A stretch of 64,000 nt of DNA from Polytrichum commune (GCA_950295325.1 OX485807.1:14163001-14227000); one strand, 5' to 3'; positions 38,053 through 50,800 are shown, counted from the stretch's first letter. Notes: generated by a model from the sequence alone, not told the origin. A program made the numbers and translations.

Positions 38053-41000
38053 TCAAGTACCTGTGAAGGTCATGCTAAACCCAGCTGAGATGGGGGCGGG
38101 GCTGCGCTTTCCATCCGTCACAAAATTGACGTCAAACACCGTTCCCGCAGCAGTCACCACAACGTTCGATCCGAACCCAGTGAGAGTGGTCACGAGCTTT
38201 CCATTCTGCCACACCCGGATATAGTCCAGGGCATCATAGCCGAGGGCGTAAATTCCAAACGTGAAGGTGACGGTCTTCTGAACGAAGTATTTGATTTGCC
38301 ACGTGCAGTTCTGGCCAGGGGCGTAGGCTTGCAATCCGACACCGTTGAAGAAGTAACCCCTGGAGATAGTTCCGTTAAGAACGTTAAGCTTCGTGACAGT
38401 CGCGGCGGGACATGCTTCTGCACACATCCATCGTCATTCAAGCAAATTCAATTTGATTTAGTGATTGAGGAAGTTATTATTCACATTGATCAATCTGAAA
38501 TATCGTAAATCGGGAGTGGCAGTCTGTACGAACCAACCTGTACACTGGTTCCTTGGAGGCAAGGGTTTAGGCATCCAACAAGGAACGAGTGTATGGATCG
38601 GTTCGCCCAAATCCAGTATGTACATGCTTGATTAGTACACCAAATGATTCTATTAGTGTGGGTGGGAGATTAGTCTGGAAATAGTTGATGTGAGGTTGGA
38701 AATTAAATGGGCCCAAGACCGGGGATCGTCCTTGAGATTTCCAACGAACACCTTGCGTTTAGGTCAAGGACAAAAGAAGCACATAAACTAAAATAGTCAT
38801 CACTCACTCAATTTTCTACAAAACAATCAATGTGGTTCACAATCCATTAAATGTAAAGATTTAATGTATCATGTAGCCACCATATTATGGTGTTGGTTCT
38901 TCTACGAGTTGGACTAGGTTTTTGTGTGATTCCATAACATGCATCCTAATTCACAATAATTAGAGGGCCCCTGAAAACTATTGGCTTCTTTCAAAGGTGA
39001 ACACCTCCAATAAGCGTGGACAATCCAACTTGCACTTATCTCCCCCAAGAGAAAAACAAAAAAAACAAAAAAAAAACCCTAGGTTCACATATGGTTAAAT
39101 TGAAAATATCCTCTTCACCCAGATAACCCCCACTATGACTAGGTGGGCCATAGACATGTGTAGAGATGCACCGGAAAATCATCCATCCAAGCTCTATTGT
39201 GACTTTAGGCTGCTTAGTTCCTTGCAAATCCCATGAAATTTGGGTTAAGGCCTTGGATTGAAGTCAATGACGGGCCCGTAACTTACATACTTTATTAATG
39301 ATATCGTAGAACCCACTTGACTAGATCTATCAAAATTGTAATACTAGTCAAATATGGATATTTGATGGTTAATTCAAGGTGAGATAATCTTTGAATACTA
39401 TATTTAATAAAATGGGGTCAATACCGTTCCACCACATATTGACACTACAATGAAGGTTCTTGGATGGTTTATAGACTTGAATGATGTTGGAAAACAACAT
39501 CTTCACATATGCTCATACTTTATCAGTATCAAAAAAGAAGAGAGTGAAAACCTCATTGTAGAGACCCGAATAGTGTTAAGAAAAATACATAATAAATAAA
39601 ACAATACCATTCCAACACTAGTTGAACCCTTAAAGGCGAAGAAGGACAAGGGAAGGACTCTATTGACCAAGTAGCCACCGATACCCGACTATACTAGGGT
39701 ACACGTTTACATTACAATGTGTTGATTTGGAACATGTGGATGGTTAAAATTATGTGTTGACAATCGTAACTTCACAAAGATGCCATCTGTACACGGGGAG
39801 GTCACTTCATTGTCAAGTTGACACCACGTGTGGACAAAGTTTGCTACCCCTATATTACATGCCATATATAATTTTAAAATTTATGATATTTTTTCTACAT
39901 ATACATAACCATTGATAGTATCTTTTGTATACTTTTTTGAAATTTTTGGTCATCTTTATTTTTTTTAGTAATTGTTTTAGTTCAATTTTGTGTCATTCTA
40001 GTTAGAAACGGTATGTTTTATGAAAAAAACAAATCATCAAATTTAGTTACGAATTTTTGAATATGTCATAGGTACTGTGTATATCTACTCATGAAAAAAA
40101 ATTGATAAAAATTTGACCCATTTTGGTGGTGCAACTTACCAAAAGAAGATTTTTTTTGGTCGCACGTGGTGTTCAACTTGACAAAGGAGTGATCTACCCG
40201 TGCATCTGTATGATGAAATCCACCACTAGAGATATACCCAAATATAGATTGTCTTCAATAATATGTTGAAGAACTTCAGGTAGATTTCGTTGTGGCCTTC
40301 AAATTTAGAGGTTAACAAGCCACCCTTTTAGGCGTGAGTTGAGAATTAACGTGGGATCTAGACTCTAGAGAATGAGTGTGGCCCAAACTCATAGGAGCAC
40401 AGTTTAGTGTGTGTACCTTCCGGTGCCAAAACGCAACCTTTGTTGTCCAAGCTCCACAGCTTCTGAACCAGGAACTGAGATCCGCCCACCCCGAACTGAT
40501 TGAAAGACACGTTTGTAACAGGATCTTTGAGCGAGCGCGGGTGGTCTCCGGCTACAAAGTTTTACAAGTGAAGACGTTGGATGTGTTGAAGTCAGGGTAC
40601 AAAATGGGGAGTTGGCAGTAATACCATTCCCCGGCCACATAGTTGTATTGGCAGAGGTCTGCGGTCTCGCTGTTTTCGCTAGTATTGTACCAGTAGGCGG
40701 GCATGGAAAAAGGGTAAGGATCGGCCGAAAGCTCCAGCAGCTCGTGCATGATGACACTGATCATGGAGTCGAGAGTGCCGTTTGGTGACACGGCCGCGTT
40801 CGGTGGAGTCCCTGGAATCAGGCCGGGGCGAAATACGTTGCAGGTCGCGTAGATGTTGTTCGCCGTCGGCAAGGGGACGAAGGAATACACCAAATTGTTG
40901 AGAGTGCTGTTGCACTCTGCAGTCAGGACATTGAATAGTTAACAACCACTGACAAATGTCATAGCGTCTCTGTCCTTCCCAAGGACGTCGTTGGTACTTA

Positions 41001-44000
41001 GGGGCTTTACCCTTGTTATATAGATTATGGCCCTTTCCCATCCGGTCTTAAGTAAAAGTGGCAGTGTTTGATTTGAAAAACAAAACTAAAAACTAAAAAA
41101 AAGACGCCCTCCCATTTCCAGAGCTAGGTTTGCATCTAACAGAAAAGCTTGGATTCTGCAAACTTTTCTAGTTATTTAGGACCTAAAAGTAACCGAGTCT
41201 GTACAATTGTTGTTTGTTTTAGACTGAATGTAGGGAGCAAAAAATGTCATGGGAGTCTTTGAGGCGACAATAACCAAAACCAACGCTTACAGGATGACGG
41301 CCCATGGGAGAGGAGCAACAAGACCAAGCTCTAGCCCTGCACACATGATACGTTTTGCTAAGCCATTCGCCATTGTGGTTCCCACCACCTGGATGGGGCG
41401 AGTGGTGGCGAAGGTGAACATATGGCTGTGGTGGTAAAGAGTAAATTTTGGTTAATACGTCTCACCACTTTCACCATATTCATCAGCTTCAGACTCCACG
41501 GTGTGAGGCGAAAGTGAAGACATATGCCTTCATGTGCGAGGCCTATCTATCTACATGGAACTTGGCAACAAAGTAGCAGGCCCCTGTAGCATCTGGAGAA
41601 GTTGATTAGGGCCAAGTTCCATGTGCCGGTCCCGGTCCGTTTTTTAAATGGGTGAGAAACGGGTGACATCATCCAAAAAATGGGTGATGTCACCCATTTT
41701 ATGGAGGGGTACTTCTATGTGGGGTGCCGGTTTTTTTCGATTTCCTACTTTCTAACTAAATTTGGTGAGTGATAAGACATGACACTTTATGAAGGTCACC
41801 GGCAATGAAGGTCATCTAGATTCTAAAAACATCATAAAATACATGGTTCCCTAGGAGTACTCCTCAAAAGAAGGGACTAGAAGAACAAAGTGGCCTTTAG
41901 TATCCAAGAGTGTACCCTAGGTGACCGGCTGATCCGGTCACTGGAGCTTTCTAACCGGCACATGCCCTTCTTGTGACCGTTAGGACCGCCGGTCCTTTGG
42001 GACCCGTTCTTGCACAACACAAAATGTGGGACACCCATCCATGGGGGGCACCGGTCCTTGGGTGAGAAGGATGGGCACATGGCACCACCCTCTTTTCACC
42101 GGCCCACCCATTTATTTTGAAAAAAACAGACCAAGACTGGCACATGGAACTTGGCCCTTAGTAGCATGGGTCTTAGAGCATGCCAGCTCACATGCAAATC
42201 ATGCTCAGCCTACATAAACATTTATGTGTGAACAACCAGCAGATAAAAGCAAAACTCTCTCTTAAAGCAACCACTTTACGATCAGTTGGGAATGGGCCCA
42301 TAGCGTATTACCCATATTCATCTGCAAGTCATACGATTAGGTGGGTTATGCACCCCTTCCCACCTGATTTTTGCATAACTTCACTTAGCCTAAAAGTTCA
42401 TGATAAAACCATGGCTTCCACACCATTGTTACTATCTAGTCCCGAGCCCAGTTGACAAAGGACGTGGCATGGTCTAAAAATAGATTTGTTAAGCCTTACA
42501 TACCAACCTTCCCAACGGTACCTAAAGATGAGGCAAGAATGTAGGACCTTTAAGAGTGTCGTCGATTAATAGCTTTTAATTTTAGTATCAAAGAGGATGA
42601 GAGCTCCCACAACAAAAATTGATGGTAAGGTAAATGATTGGTAACACATTTGGCCTTGCTTCCAAAAAGTATCCAACATAACATTGCTTGGTAAATAAAA
42701 CAATGAACATGTGTTAATGAGAACTACTTAACTAGGACCTACTTGAAAATCTCCATAGCAAGTAGCTTGTAGGTGCATCGAGATAGCCAGGGTGCCTCCA
42801 CCATAACCAAGAGAGTTATACCCAATTTTTGGAAAAAGACTTTGATTATTTGGTAAAGCCAAGTATGAAGATGGACCTTTATCCATTTACCTTCAAAGAG
42901 AGAGAATTATTGTATACAAGCGTACCTCAACATAAAGATTTGACCCCCTATGTTGTGGATTCATCTCTAACGACCTCAACTTGACAAAATCAGGGTCTTT
43001 AAACTAATTCCTCCTTCATGTATCAAGATTCTTTTTTCTTTTTTCTTTTTTTAACCTCCAAGAGACTGCACACTATTTGAGGTACGCTCATATACAATCT
43101 CTCTCTCTCTCTCACACACGTATGGAAATCAATCAATTTAATTCATTTATTCAGCCATTCTGGCATACCTGAGACACCTGTCACCGTGGAGTTGATGGAT
43201 ACGCAGCGGCTTAAATGGTAACCACAGAAAGGCAGGAACTTTTCCAAATAAGTGACGTCGGAGCCTGTGAGGACGAAGTAAACGCCTTGGGCATAATCTT
43301 CGGGTAGGTTGCCGCGAATAATTTCACCTAGAATGATCAGGAGTGGGTCGACAGACGAGTTGATAGTCTTGATAGGCTGGCCGGCGTCAACCTCCTGCAC
43401 CACGGTGACGTTGTTCGTAACGTATGCGGGTCGAGCCTGGCCGGGCACTCGCTGCTTGTATTTTGTCATCACCGTCCAGAGCTTGCTCAGATTGGGGAAG
43501 TCGGTGATGGGCACAGCCGGTGTGAGCGATGTCAGAGCCGTTCTTATGACGTTCTTCTCAGTCGCCGCCCACGCACCATACCATATGATGTAAAGGTGGA
43601 TTGGTTTCGACAGAACCTGCCATGCCGCACCACCCACAGCGTGACATTCGCTATGAGATTCAGATAGATACAGTATAAACGCCGGCTTCCGGAAGAGGAA
43701 GCATGAACGAAGTGCCTCTTCAACAGCAGCATATATAGGTTACTTCCCGTAGACATGAAGGAAGAGCAGCTTCTTCCCCGCCTTGTAACAACCTCAGAGA
43801 TTCTTTTTCCTTTTCTTTTTGTTATCTTGAGGAGATTATAATGCACAACCTTGGTGTTAGCGGGATTTCCCTGAAACCGGTTGGTACGGGAATTGCCGCC
43901 GTAATCACTACATTCTACCCGATTCAGTAGCCTAGATCCCGATATGGTAGTAGGTGGCAAAAATCTCTAAGGTTTTTACAAAAAATAAGTCACTTTCGCT

Positions 44001-44962
44001 CGGGATTTCCTAAGTTCTCGCTTCCTGCACACTCGGCTCCGTCCTCGTGCAAGGGAGCCTCAATTCAAGGATGTCCCTTGTTAAAGAGATTTATCCTATA
44101 CTTCGGCGACTAGTTATTGTCCTTGAAATGTGAATGCAAAGTCTCTTCGCCGGCAAGCTAAGTTACAATCCTGAAACATAAATGAAGAACCTCTTCGCCT
44201 GCAGACTAGGCTAGTCTCGTAAGACATGGATGAAGCATCTCTTCGTGTACATGCTATTGTTCTTATAAACGTCTTTTCGTGTACACGCTAGTGCCCCCAA
44301 ACTTGAATGATACAAGAGTCTTTTCATCCGCAGGCTACGACTAAATAAGGCCTCTTCGTCGGGGGCCGGGCTCGGCTAAATCTTATTTGCACCACAAGAC
44401 GTATTTGGAGCACCGCAAGAGTTGGCCGGTGGGTCAGTTGTGACCGATGAAGGTATGGGTTCGAAACCCCAAGAAGCCCCTTGAAAGAAAAGCTAGCGAA
44501 ACAAAGAAAACATTTCATCTCAATTCCTGAAAGTTGATTGAGACAAGTAAGAGACTTACCCGCTAGCTATGCATCTTTGAGGCTTTATTGAAAATTTAAC
44601 ATAAATTCTTTGCTAGTTAATGGCTGTCACTTCGTTGAGAGGAGGTGCTGATCACTATCTAAAACATCCATCAATACAAGTCACGGGTTTAGCTGGTTGT
44701 ATTTTCATGAACTCACCGGACCACCTTGGGACTTGAAGTTGATAATGGGTGGCCTGTATCTGGCAGCCATTTGCAGCGCCGTCAGGTTCGTCGCTGCGGA
44801 ACTGAGAAATCGTGGACCGCCATGTCGGTGAGGCGAATTTGCAACGTCAATGTCAACTAATTGCTGTGCATAGGCGAGTGCCAATCCTGTACAGCTGGTG
44901 AGCAGGATGAGCGATATCAGAGCCACTGTCGACACGATCCATGGCGGTGAATGTTGTCCCAT
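38053..44962 (-). CDS. Secreted EXORDIUM-like protein with C-terminal CUB domain (frameshifted)
   Basis: EXORDIUM/PHI-1 proteins are apoplastic and linked to growth control; CUB is an extracellular beta-sandwich binding module (family knowledge). Minus-strand exons are 44717-44962, 43169-43616, 40417-40916 and 38053-38417. Residues 1-33 form a signal peptide (MGQHSPPWIVSTVALISLIL onward). The EXO part (about 70-395) shows GGP|VLSKPIHLYIIWYGAW across the exon 1/2 join, GVYFVLTGSDV, FCGYH, DSMISVIMHELLELSADP, ADLCQYNY and FLVQKLWS. The CUB part (about 400-519) has GTISRGYFF, NCTWQI, YDALDYIRVWQNG and GFSMTFTG, with two cysteines. About ten NxS/T sites suit a secreted glycoprotein. One base appears to be missing in exon 3 at the T run 40560-40563. 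With one extra base the frame runs through to the CUB exon and the downstream splice phase becomes correct; without it the reading ends at a nearby stop. This is a sequencing error or a recent null allele. Confidence 0.85.
38528..38608 (-). repeat. 80-bp foldback hairpin, copy 1 (intron 3 of EXO-CUB)
   Basis: The left arm 'acgaaccaacctgtacactg' continuing 'gttccttgg' pairs with the right arm 'ccaacaaggaacgagtgtat' continuing 'ggatcggttcgccc', enclosing a loop around 'aagggtttaggc'. The reverse complement occurs with few changes at 53372-53455. Such a long near-perfect stem in two copies fits a tiny foldback element or a structured RNA source. Confidence 0.65.
41606..42160. mobile_element. PIF/Harbinger (Tourist)-like MITE with TTA target duplication
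   Basis: The element spans 41609-42157 (549 bp). The left end GGGCCAAGTTCCATGTGCC is the inverse of the right end 'ggcacatggaacttggccc', and similarity continues for about 45 bp to 'aaatgggtg'. It is flanked on both sides by TTA (41606-41608 and 42158-42160), the preferred target of PIF/Harbinger elements. The interior is rich in 'caccggtcc'-type repeats and shows no transposase. It lies in intron 2 of the EXO-CUB gene. Confidence 0.85.
44100..44345 (-). repeat. ~50-bp degenerate tandem repeat in EXO-CUB intron 1
   Basis: Five loosely matching units share the pattern 'gaatgaag..tctcttcgcctgcaggcta'. They centre near 44135, 44185, 44230, 44270 and 44315. A further copy in the opposite orientation lies upstream of the gene at about 45127-45165 ('aggcgaagaggctcctcatt' then 'catgcttggtccgcagg'). 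Shared motifs in intron and promoter could be regulatory, but only the repetition is seen. Confidence 0.5.
44420..44475 (+). mobile_element. Possible tRNA-derived SINE head in EXO-CUB intron 1
   Basis: The text 'gttggccggtgggtcag' (A-box-like) is followed at 44458-44470 by 'ggttcgaaacccc', a near-consensus B box. The spacing of about 35 bases is like that in tRNA-derived SINEs. Acceptor and anticodon stems do not form convincingly, so this is not a tRNA gene. SINE origin is inferred. Confidence 0.35.
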
Positions 44963-45114
44963 CTTCTGTAGAATCCTGCAGAATGACTCTCCGAACACAA
45001 GTTAGGCAAGCAAGAGTGTTTTGGGAATGAAACAGAATTGCTTCATTTTTCTCACAAAAAAATAAGAATAAAATCTGACAGACCACTTGTCAAACGTACG
45101 AACATCAGAGCAAA

Positions 45115-45126
45115 CCCATATATACA
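45115..45126 (-). promoter_or_regulatory. Candidate TATA box of the EXO-CUB gene
   Basis: On the minus strand the text 'ctgtatatatgggt' lies about 155 bases upstream of the start codon at 44962. It matches a plant TATATA core. A transcription start roughly 30 bases downstream would give a leader of about 125 nt. No experimental support is available. Confidence 0.4.
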
Positions 45127-46983
45127 GTATAGGCGAAGAGGCTCCTCATTCATGCTTGGTCCGCAGGGAGCCGGCGTTTATATCTATTTATCTGGGAGCT
45201 AGTTTGTAAACGAAAAATATTTTCGAATTCCTCTCAACACGATCAATGCGCCAAGCCCGCCGCAAGGATTTTCTTGGGAAGAAGATTCTCAAGGAGACTA
45301 ATGTCAAAATGCAATTTTTTTGGTGAGAACTTAGGATTTCTTGATGTAATTCCATTAGTTCTGCGTTTTTGTGTGAACCCAGGATGCAAAAATCTGCCTC
45401 TTCTGATCTGACAACTTAGGCCCTCAAGATCTATTCCTCTGTCCCCTCAATATCTAGGAAAATGGTAGCTTTACCACATCCAGCAGTGGTACCATCTACG
45501 AACACCCTAGATACTGGACAGAAGTGATGAAGCATACGATGATTATAGCTCACTCAATCACACAAATTCCTGACGAATTCAACCATTCTGACCTCTCCTT
45601 GAGTGAACAACTTCAATCAAACACCAACTCCAAATCCTAGACTGGATACAACGAAGAAATGAGGGATGCATATCAAAGTCTGTGTTTGGGGGTTGTTTGG
45701 ATCAGTTTTCATCACCCTGGAATTCGCTTCTGAATTGTGCTCGTCCCGGTTCTAAGTCGATGGGGATACTCGAGATTTAAAATTCAATTGCCTGCAGGAG
45801 TAACCCTTTATTGCTACCGAGAGTCCCCACAGGAAGAAAAAAAAAGCCACCGTGGAGCCACTTCGTGTCTTGGTTGGGGCCCGTCCTAGTGGGTATGGAG
45901 ATTCTTTAATGTTTCAAGAATATGAAGGCAAGTTTCATTCAATTTTATTTTGAATTGAAGGAGAATGTTGTTTTAAAGTTCATTTTTGAAGCTCATACAA
46001 ATTGGAGGAAGAAAATTTGTAATGTTCATGTCTTGGGTGTTGTCCATTGCAAAGATCGATGATTTTTAGTGTGGACATCACCCAAAATCAAACGTGTGTC
46101 AAAATTGGAATTCAAGTACATTGTGAGAGACACTCATCATTTGGTCAATGAGCTTTGACCACCTCTAAAATAGGCATATGAGTTTCAAACTTGGAAATTT
46201 AAATTCTCATATATGTGTATTTTAAATATGCAAGTGCCTCTAATTTTATTGAACTTCCTTATCCATCATGTCATCCAAATTTGGACAAAAAAATCACTAG
46301 CCACCTCAACTTGGGTACTTCAACTTTGCAACCATCAGATCATCTCAAATTTTTGTTGAAACAAAGATATTTTTCTTCCTATATTTTCATAATAAGATTT
46401 GCTTTCCAAGTGGCTAGTCAATAAATGTATTAATGATAATGAATTGAATTGCCTTCATATGGTATGAAAGTTCCAAGTTCATTGGAATGCATCCTGTAGC
46501 CAAAAAGGTTCAACTTGCCTGCCTAGAACTCTTCAAGTTCTGAGGCTCTGAAATTTTAAGTGAGTGTCCACTACCAGCTCCCGAATATATATCCCCACAA
46601 ATATATACGCAAACAATCCAAATGTGCATTAGGATTTGTACTACATTGGCACATTAAATTTTGTCTATTAGATGTTTCTTTTTATTGGACAGGTGCCATA
46701 CTTGTCAACCATCACAGTTACATGTGTCAATATTCTTACTGATTATATGGAGTAGTGAGTGTACATGTACGCCTCAAATTGAGGAAAAGGATGATTGATT
46801 CATCAACATACTTTCCATCCACTGGACTAGTGGACTAATAGGCTAGACACAGGAAGGCTGAAGCTGGGTAAGCCTCTAACCACACCACTTACAACACTAT
46901 TATATAAGGTCACAAGTTAGCAGCACGTGAACCACACCAGTGTGACCATTCATTTCTGCTGATATTGGTCGATTTAGTGTCGG

Positions 46984-47130
46984 AATCACTGTGATCAGGC
47001 TCCAAACATTCCTTTAGTGTGTTCACCTCAAAATGAGGAAAACAAGGGTTGACTAAATCAGAATCACTGTGATCAGGCTCCAAACATCTCCTCTAGTGTG
47101 TTCACCTCAGTGAGGAAAATGGTAGTTGAC
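46984..47130 (+). repeat. 78-bp tandem duplication
   Basis: The string 'aatcactgtgatcaggctcc' followed by 'aaacat' begins at 46984 and again at 47062. Both copies continue through 'tagtgtgttcacctca' and 'gaggaaaa'. The units differ by small indels. A weaker relative of the second half lies near 46765-46790. Function unknown. Confidence 0.65.
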
Positions 47131-47869
47131 AAAATGCACACCTTGATATTTTACTTATTGACACCAGTGACTAGGCCAGACCAAGCCTATTTGAGTCTGG
47201 ATGTTCCTTGCTATGTACTTTGAAAGAAACTATGGAGTCGAGACAACTCAATTTTCAGGGATATGCCAAATGCTCTAGAATCATAAGGTGTCCACAAAGT
47301 CCACAAGTGTCAAGGCGGTGTTGACAATTGGCATTTTCACATCCCAACCAACGAGTCATGTACATTGATCCTTGGAATAAAATATTAACACCAAAAAGTA
47401 GGTGTTTGAATAAGGAGGCTGTTTGAAACATGAAACATGCTCCAACATTGAACAGCAATTAATCCGCAAGTTTTGTATGCAAGATACCAGCCAGTTCATC
47501 TCTTTAGATTCCAAGTTATCATGCTTTGCAGCCAGAGGTTACATCGTGCATGTGCAATGCACACCATGTCAACAATTTCCTGGTGCACTATTTTGGAGAT
47601 GATTTAACCCGAACTAGTGTAAGTTGCTCCCAATCACAAGTCCATGTGAACAGGCAAACTGTACAGATAGATTGGAAATCAGTTCAACACAAAGGAGTTG
47701 TGAATGTCATCTCCATACTGCATCTGAGCAGTATATATTAAGGTCAAACACCCAAAGCATTGAAAGCATTCAACTGCCACTACCCTTGCATTTCTCCAGC
47801 TATATCTATACACAAAATGCTACAGTCCAGTTTCTTGGAGCTTATTGAGATTACATACATATGCTCCAA

Positions 47870-50800
47870 TCACCGACTCGAAAACAATTGGTAAGGGGCA
47901 GTTTGAATATCCGAAAAACTTTTCTTGAGATCATTGTGTTGACCATGCCGTTTGTCCATTACTTGTTTGATGGACTCGGCACACTTCAGTGATAGCATAT
48001 CGGAGTTGCACTCCATTGCTGCTGACAGAAGCTTGATCCAATTATCTGGCAAGTGAAACAGGAAACAAAATCAGCCATCGTGAAGAACTCTTTGGTCAAT
48101 TAAGGGCCACTTTACACTAAGGCCCAGGGCCATGACCATGAAATTGTGTGGGCCATCCGAAGGCCATACCATGGAAAATTAAAAGCGAATTTTGTGCGGT
48201 CACAGGCCTTCAAGTCTAGGGTAGAGAAGTCTAGGGTAGAGACATATGCAATTGGGCTCACAACTAAATGGCAATTTTCCTTGACTCCCCGGCAGCATGG
48301 ATTCTCTTATTTCCTAACATACGAAGTACACATTCCTTGCATAGGAAAATTCTCATCACCAGGGATGATTGCTAAATCTAAAAATCATGGGAAGCATGCC
48401 ATTGCAGGGTTATTGTACATGAAAACTTTTGTACAGGGTCTTCAGAACCAGGTAGAAACAAATGCTTAGATCACCTAATACCAGCAAACAATCATTCAAC
48501 TTTAATAATTTTGATCATGTCAAGGTCTCATGTATTTCACCAAAGTTGTACTCAACATACCTTGAGTAGCATGAACGGAGTCCTCACAAAGCCAAGTCAA
48601 GCACTTGATGCCGTACTGTCACAAAAACAGAATAAGAGTGAGTGCAGCGTTAAGGATTAGATACATAAACTTCATGAAGCACAAAATATTGAGTATGACT
48701 CATATTGCACCAGATACCAAAACCATTATTGAAAGTAGCTTCATTAGCCAATTGGCATATTCCTGAGGGTGCAGGACCAGTCCAATGATATAAATCCTTT
48801 CCAATTTCCCTTGACAACTTGCACAGGACCCAAGATTTAGGCGTCCTAACAAACTATATACTATGTAGATTTGTTAGGTCTTGAAAAAAGGCCTGCTGGA
48901 TGAGATGCTAACCTTGTGAGCAGCAAGTAGAAGATCAAGGCCCCTACTTTCCAGAAACTGTGCCTCAACCTTGCCAGTGTACAGAAAATGCATAATGGCC
49001 TTCACTACATTGAATGAGGCATCCTTGAAGTCCAATCTATTAGAAGATTGCATCTCTGCATTGTCAACGTTGTGCTTCAAGTTCTGCAGGAGACAAAATA
49101 ATAAAATATAGAATAAATAAAAATTCTAATCTCTATTAATGATATTATGCAAAATCAACCAGAACACCTTAAACTGACTACATATTGTGAACATTATTGC
49201 TCCTTGTGTCAGCTAGTGTCTGCAACTAACAAGCGCACAACTTTCCAGCAAGGGAGATGGCATCAGACAAATACACAACCACCCATCTGTACAAAGTCCA
49301 ATCACTCCATACCAAATTGGACATATCATACATGGTCCATCACTTAGGGCAATAAATTTATTTACCTTTGATGCTCCAGTGAGAAGGAGCTTGAGCACAT
49401 TGAGGTGTTTTCCTTCTGACCAGACTTCGATCATCTCATGCTTCCCACTCTCAAAGACTGCAGCCCAGTTTTTCTGAATTACAGAAATCGGTGACCGTGC
49501 AGACCTAAGTTCCTGTTTGCTGCTTAAGTGCTTGATCGTGGCATCAGCCAAAACCCTCAGCATGTCATCCCAATGACGATATTCCCAGCCTGCAATCAAG
49601 AGAGGAGCACCACTATTAAAAACCAGGTAGAGTACCAATCATCAATGGGGAAGAATTGATCACACATAAATTGGTCCTTCCATGTGTATACTTGAACCAC
49701 CCTCATTGCTCTATAAACACCAAAGTCTTTTTGTTGGCAAATCAAGCTTCCCTTTTCTACCATGATGGGTTATATCATCTCTATCAGGTTACAACTAAAA
49801 CATTATATGGCAAGCCAGGAGCACCATTATCAACAACGCTGGAGAGTACCACTTGTCAATGGGGAAGAATTGATCGGCCATAAGTTGGCCCTCCCGTATG
49901 TATACTTGAAGCACATGTTTATAAAGCAACCTAATTGCATAATAATCACCAGTCTTTGTTGGCGAATTGAGCCTCCCTATACTAACATGATGGGTTGCAT
50001 CATCTCTCTTATGTAATCACTTGGATATAATCTTCTCTAATGCTGGCTTGACAGCATTATCACAACATGCTCCTTGAGCCTAATCTCACTTGAGGCCATA
50101 AGCAAGAGATTCAAACTGCTACTCTCTCCTGTCATTTTCATCAACCACCTATATTTAAGTGGTATATAGCAACGCGTGCAGTTGAGAACCAACACAAAAA
50201 AGATACATGTTACAATGAGGTTGTATTGTGTGCTCAAATCATGTTAACCTCTCTAGCTCCAATAGTTAACACAAGTGGGAGGAGGGCCTATGTGATCACT
50301 TAAAGAGAATGAAATTCTTGCTTAGACCTCTTATCACTTCGGCATCTCGTGAAACTCCATTTCTCAAACTTGAAACGACAAGCTTCATGATTCATCATAA
50401 TTTCTAACCGGGACAAGCCAAATCCTGCCCCAACAGCCGAAGCTGTTGGAGTTGGAAGTGCCCACTATAGGGCCACATACATGATGCCTTCAGAATTTCC
50501 CAGGATGCTTTCAAGGGGAAATAATAGGAGTGAACAAGACGGTTATTATCGCTGTATACATACCTCTCAAGTAAAGAGTGGACTTTAGCTCCAATGCGAC
50601 GAGCAGGGGAGTCTTCTGGTCCAAGCTGATCTTCTTTGTCTCCATGGGGAAATCTGGAAAGAAGGCATCATTTTTGCCATGGCGAATGATAGAAATTTTA
50701 TGTGCACTCGGTGGCACGGCAGCCTTCAGCGAGATGTCGGCACCATGAGCGAGGAGAAAGTTGATCACCTCAAGGCTTCGAACCTCCTCATACTTGTACA

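Larger units (their letters stand above)
44963..47869. other. Spacer between EXO-CUB and ankyrin/BTB genes
   Basis: The right end of the EXO-CUB gene and its promoter occupy the first few hundred bases. No gene was recognised in the rest. It includes a short direct duplication at 46984-47130. Reading frames are short and lack family motifs. The last several hundred bases probably contain the 3' UTR of the minus-strand ankyrin/BTB gene. Confidence 0.5.
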
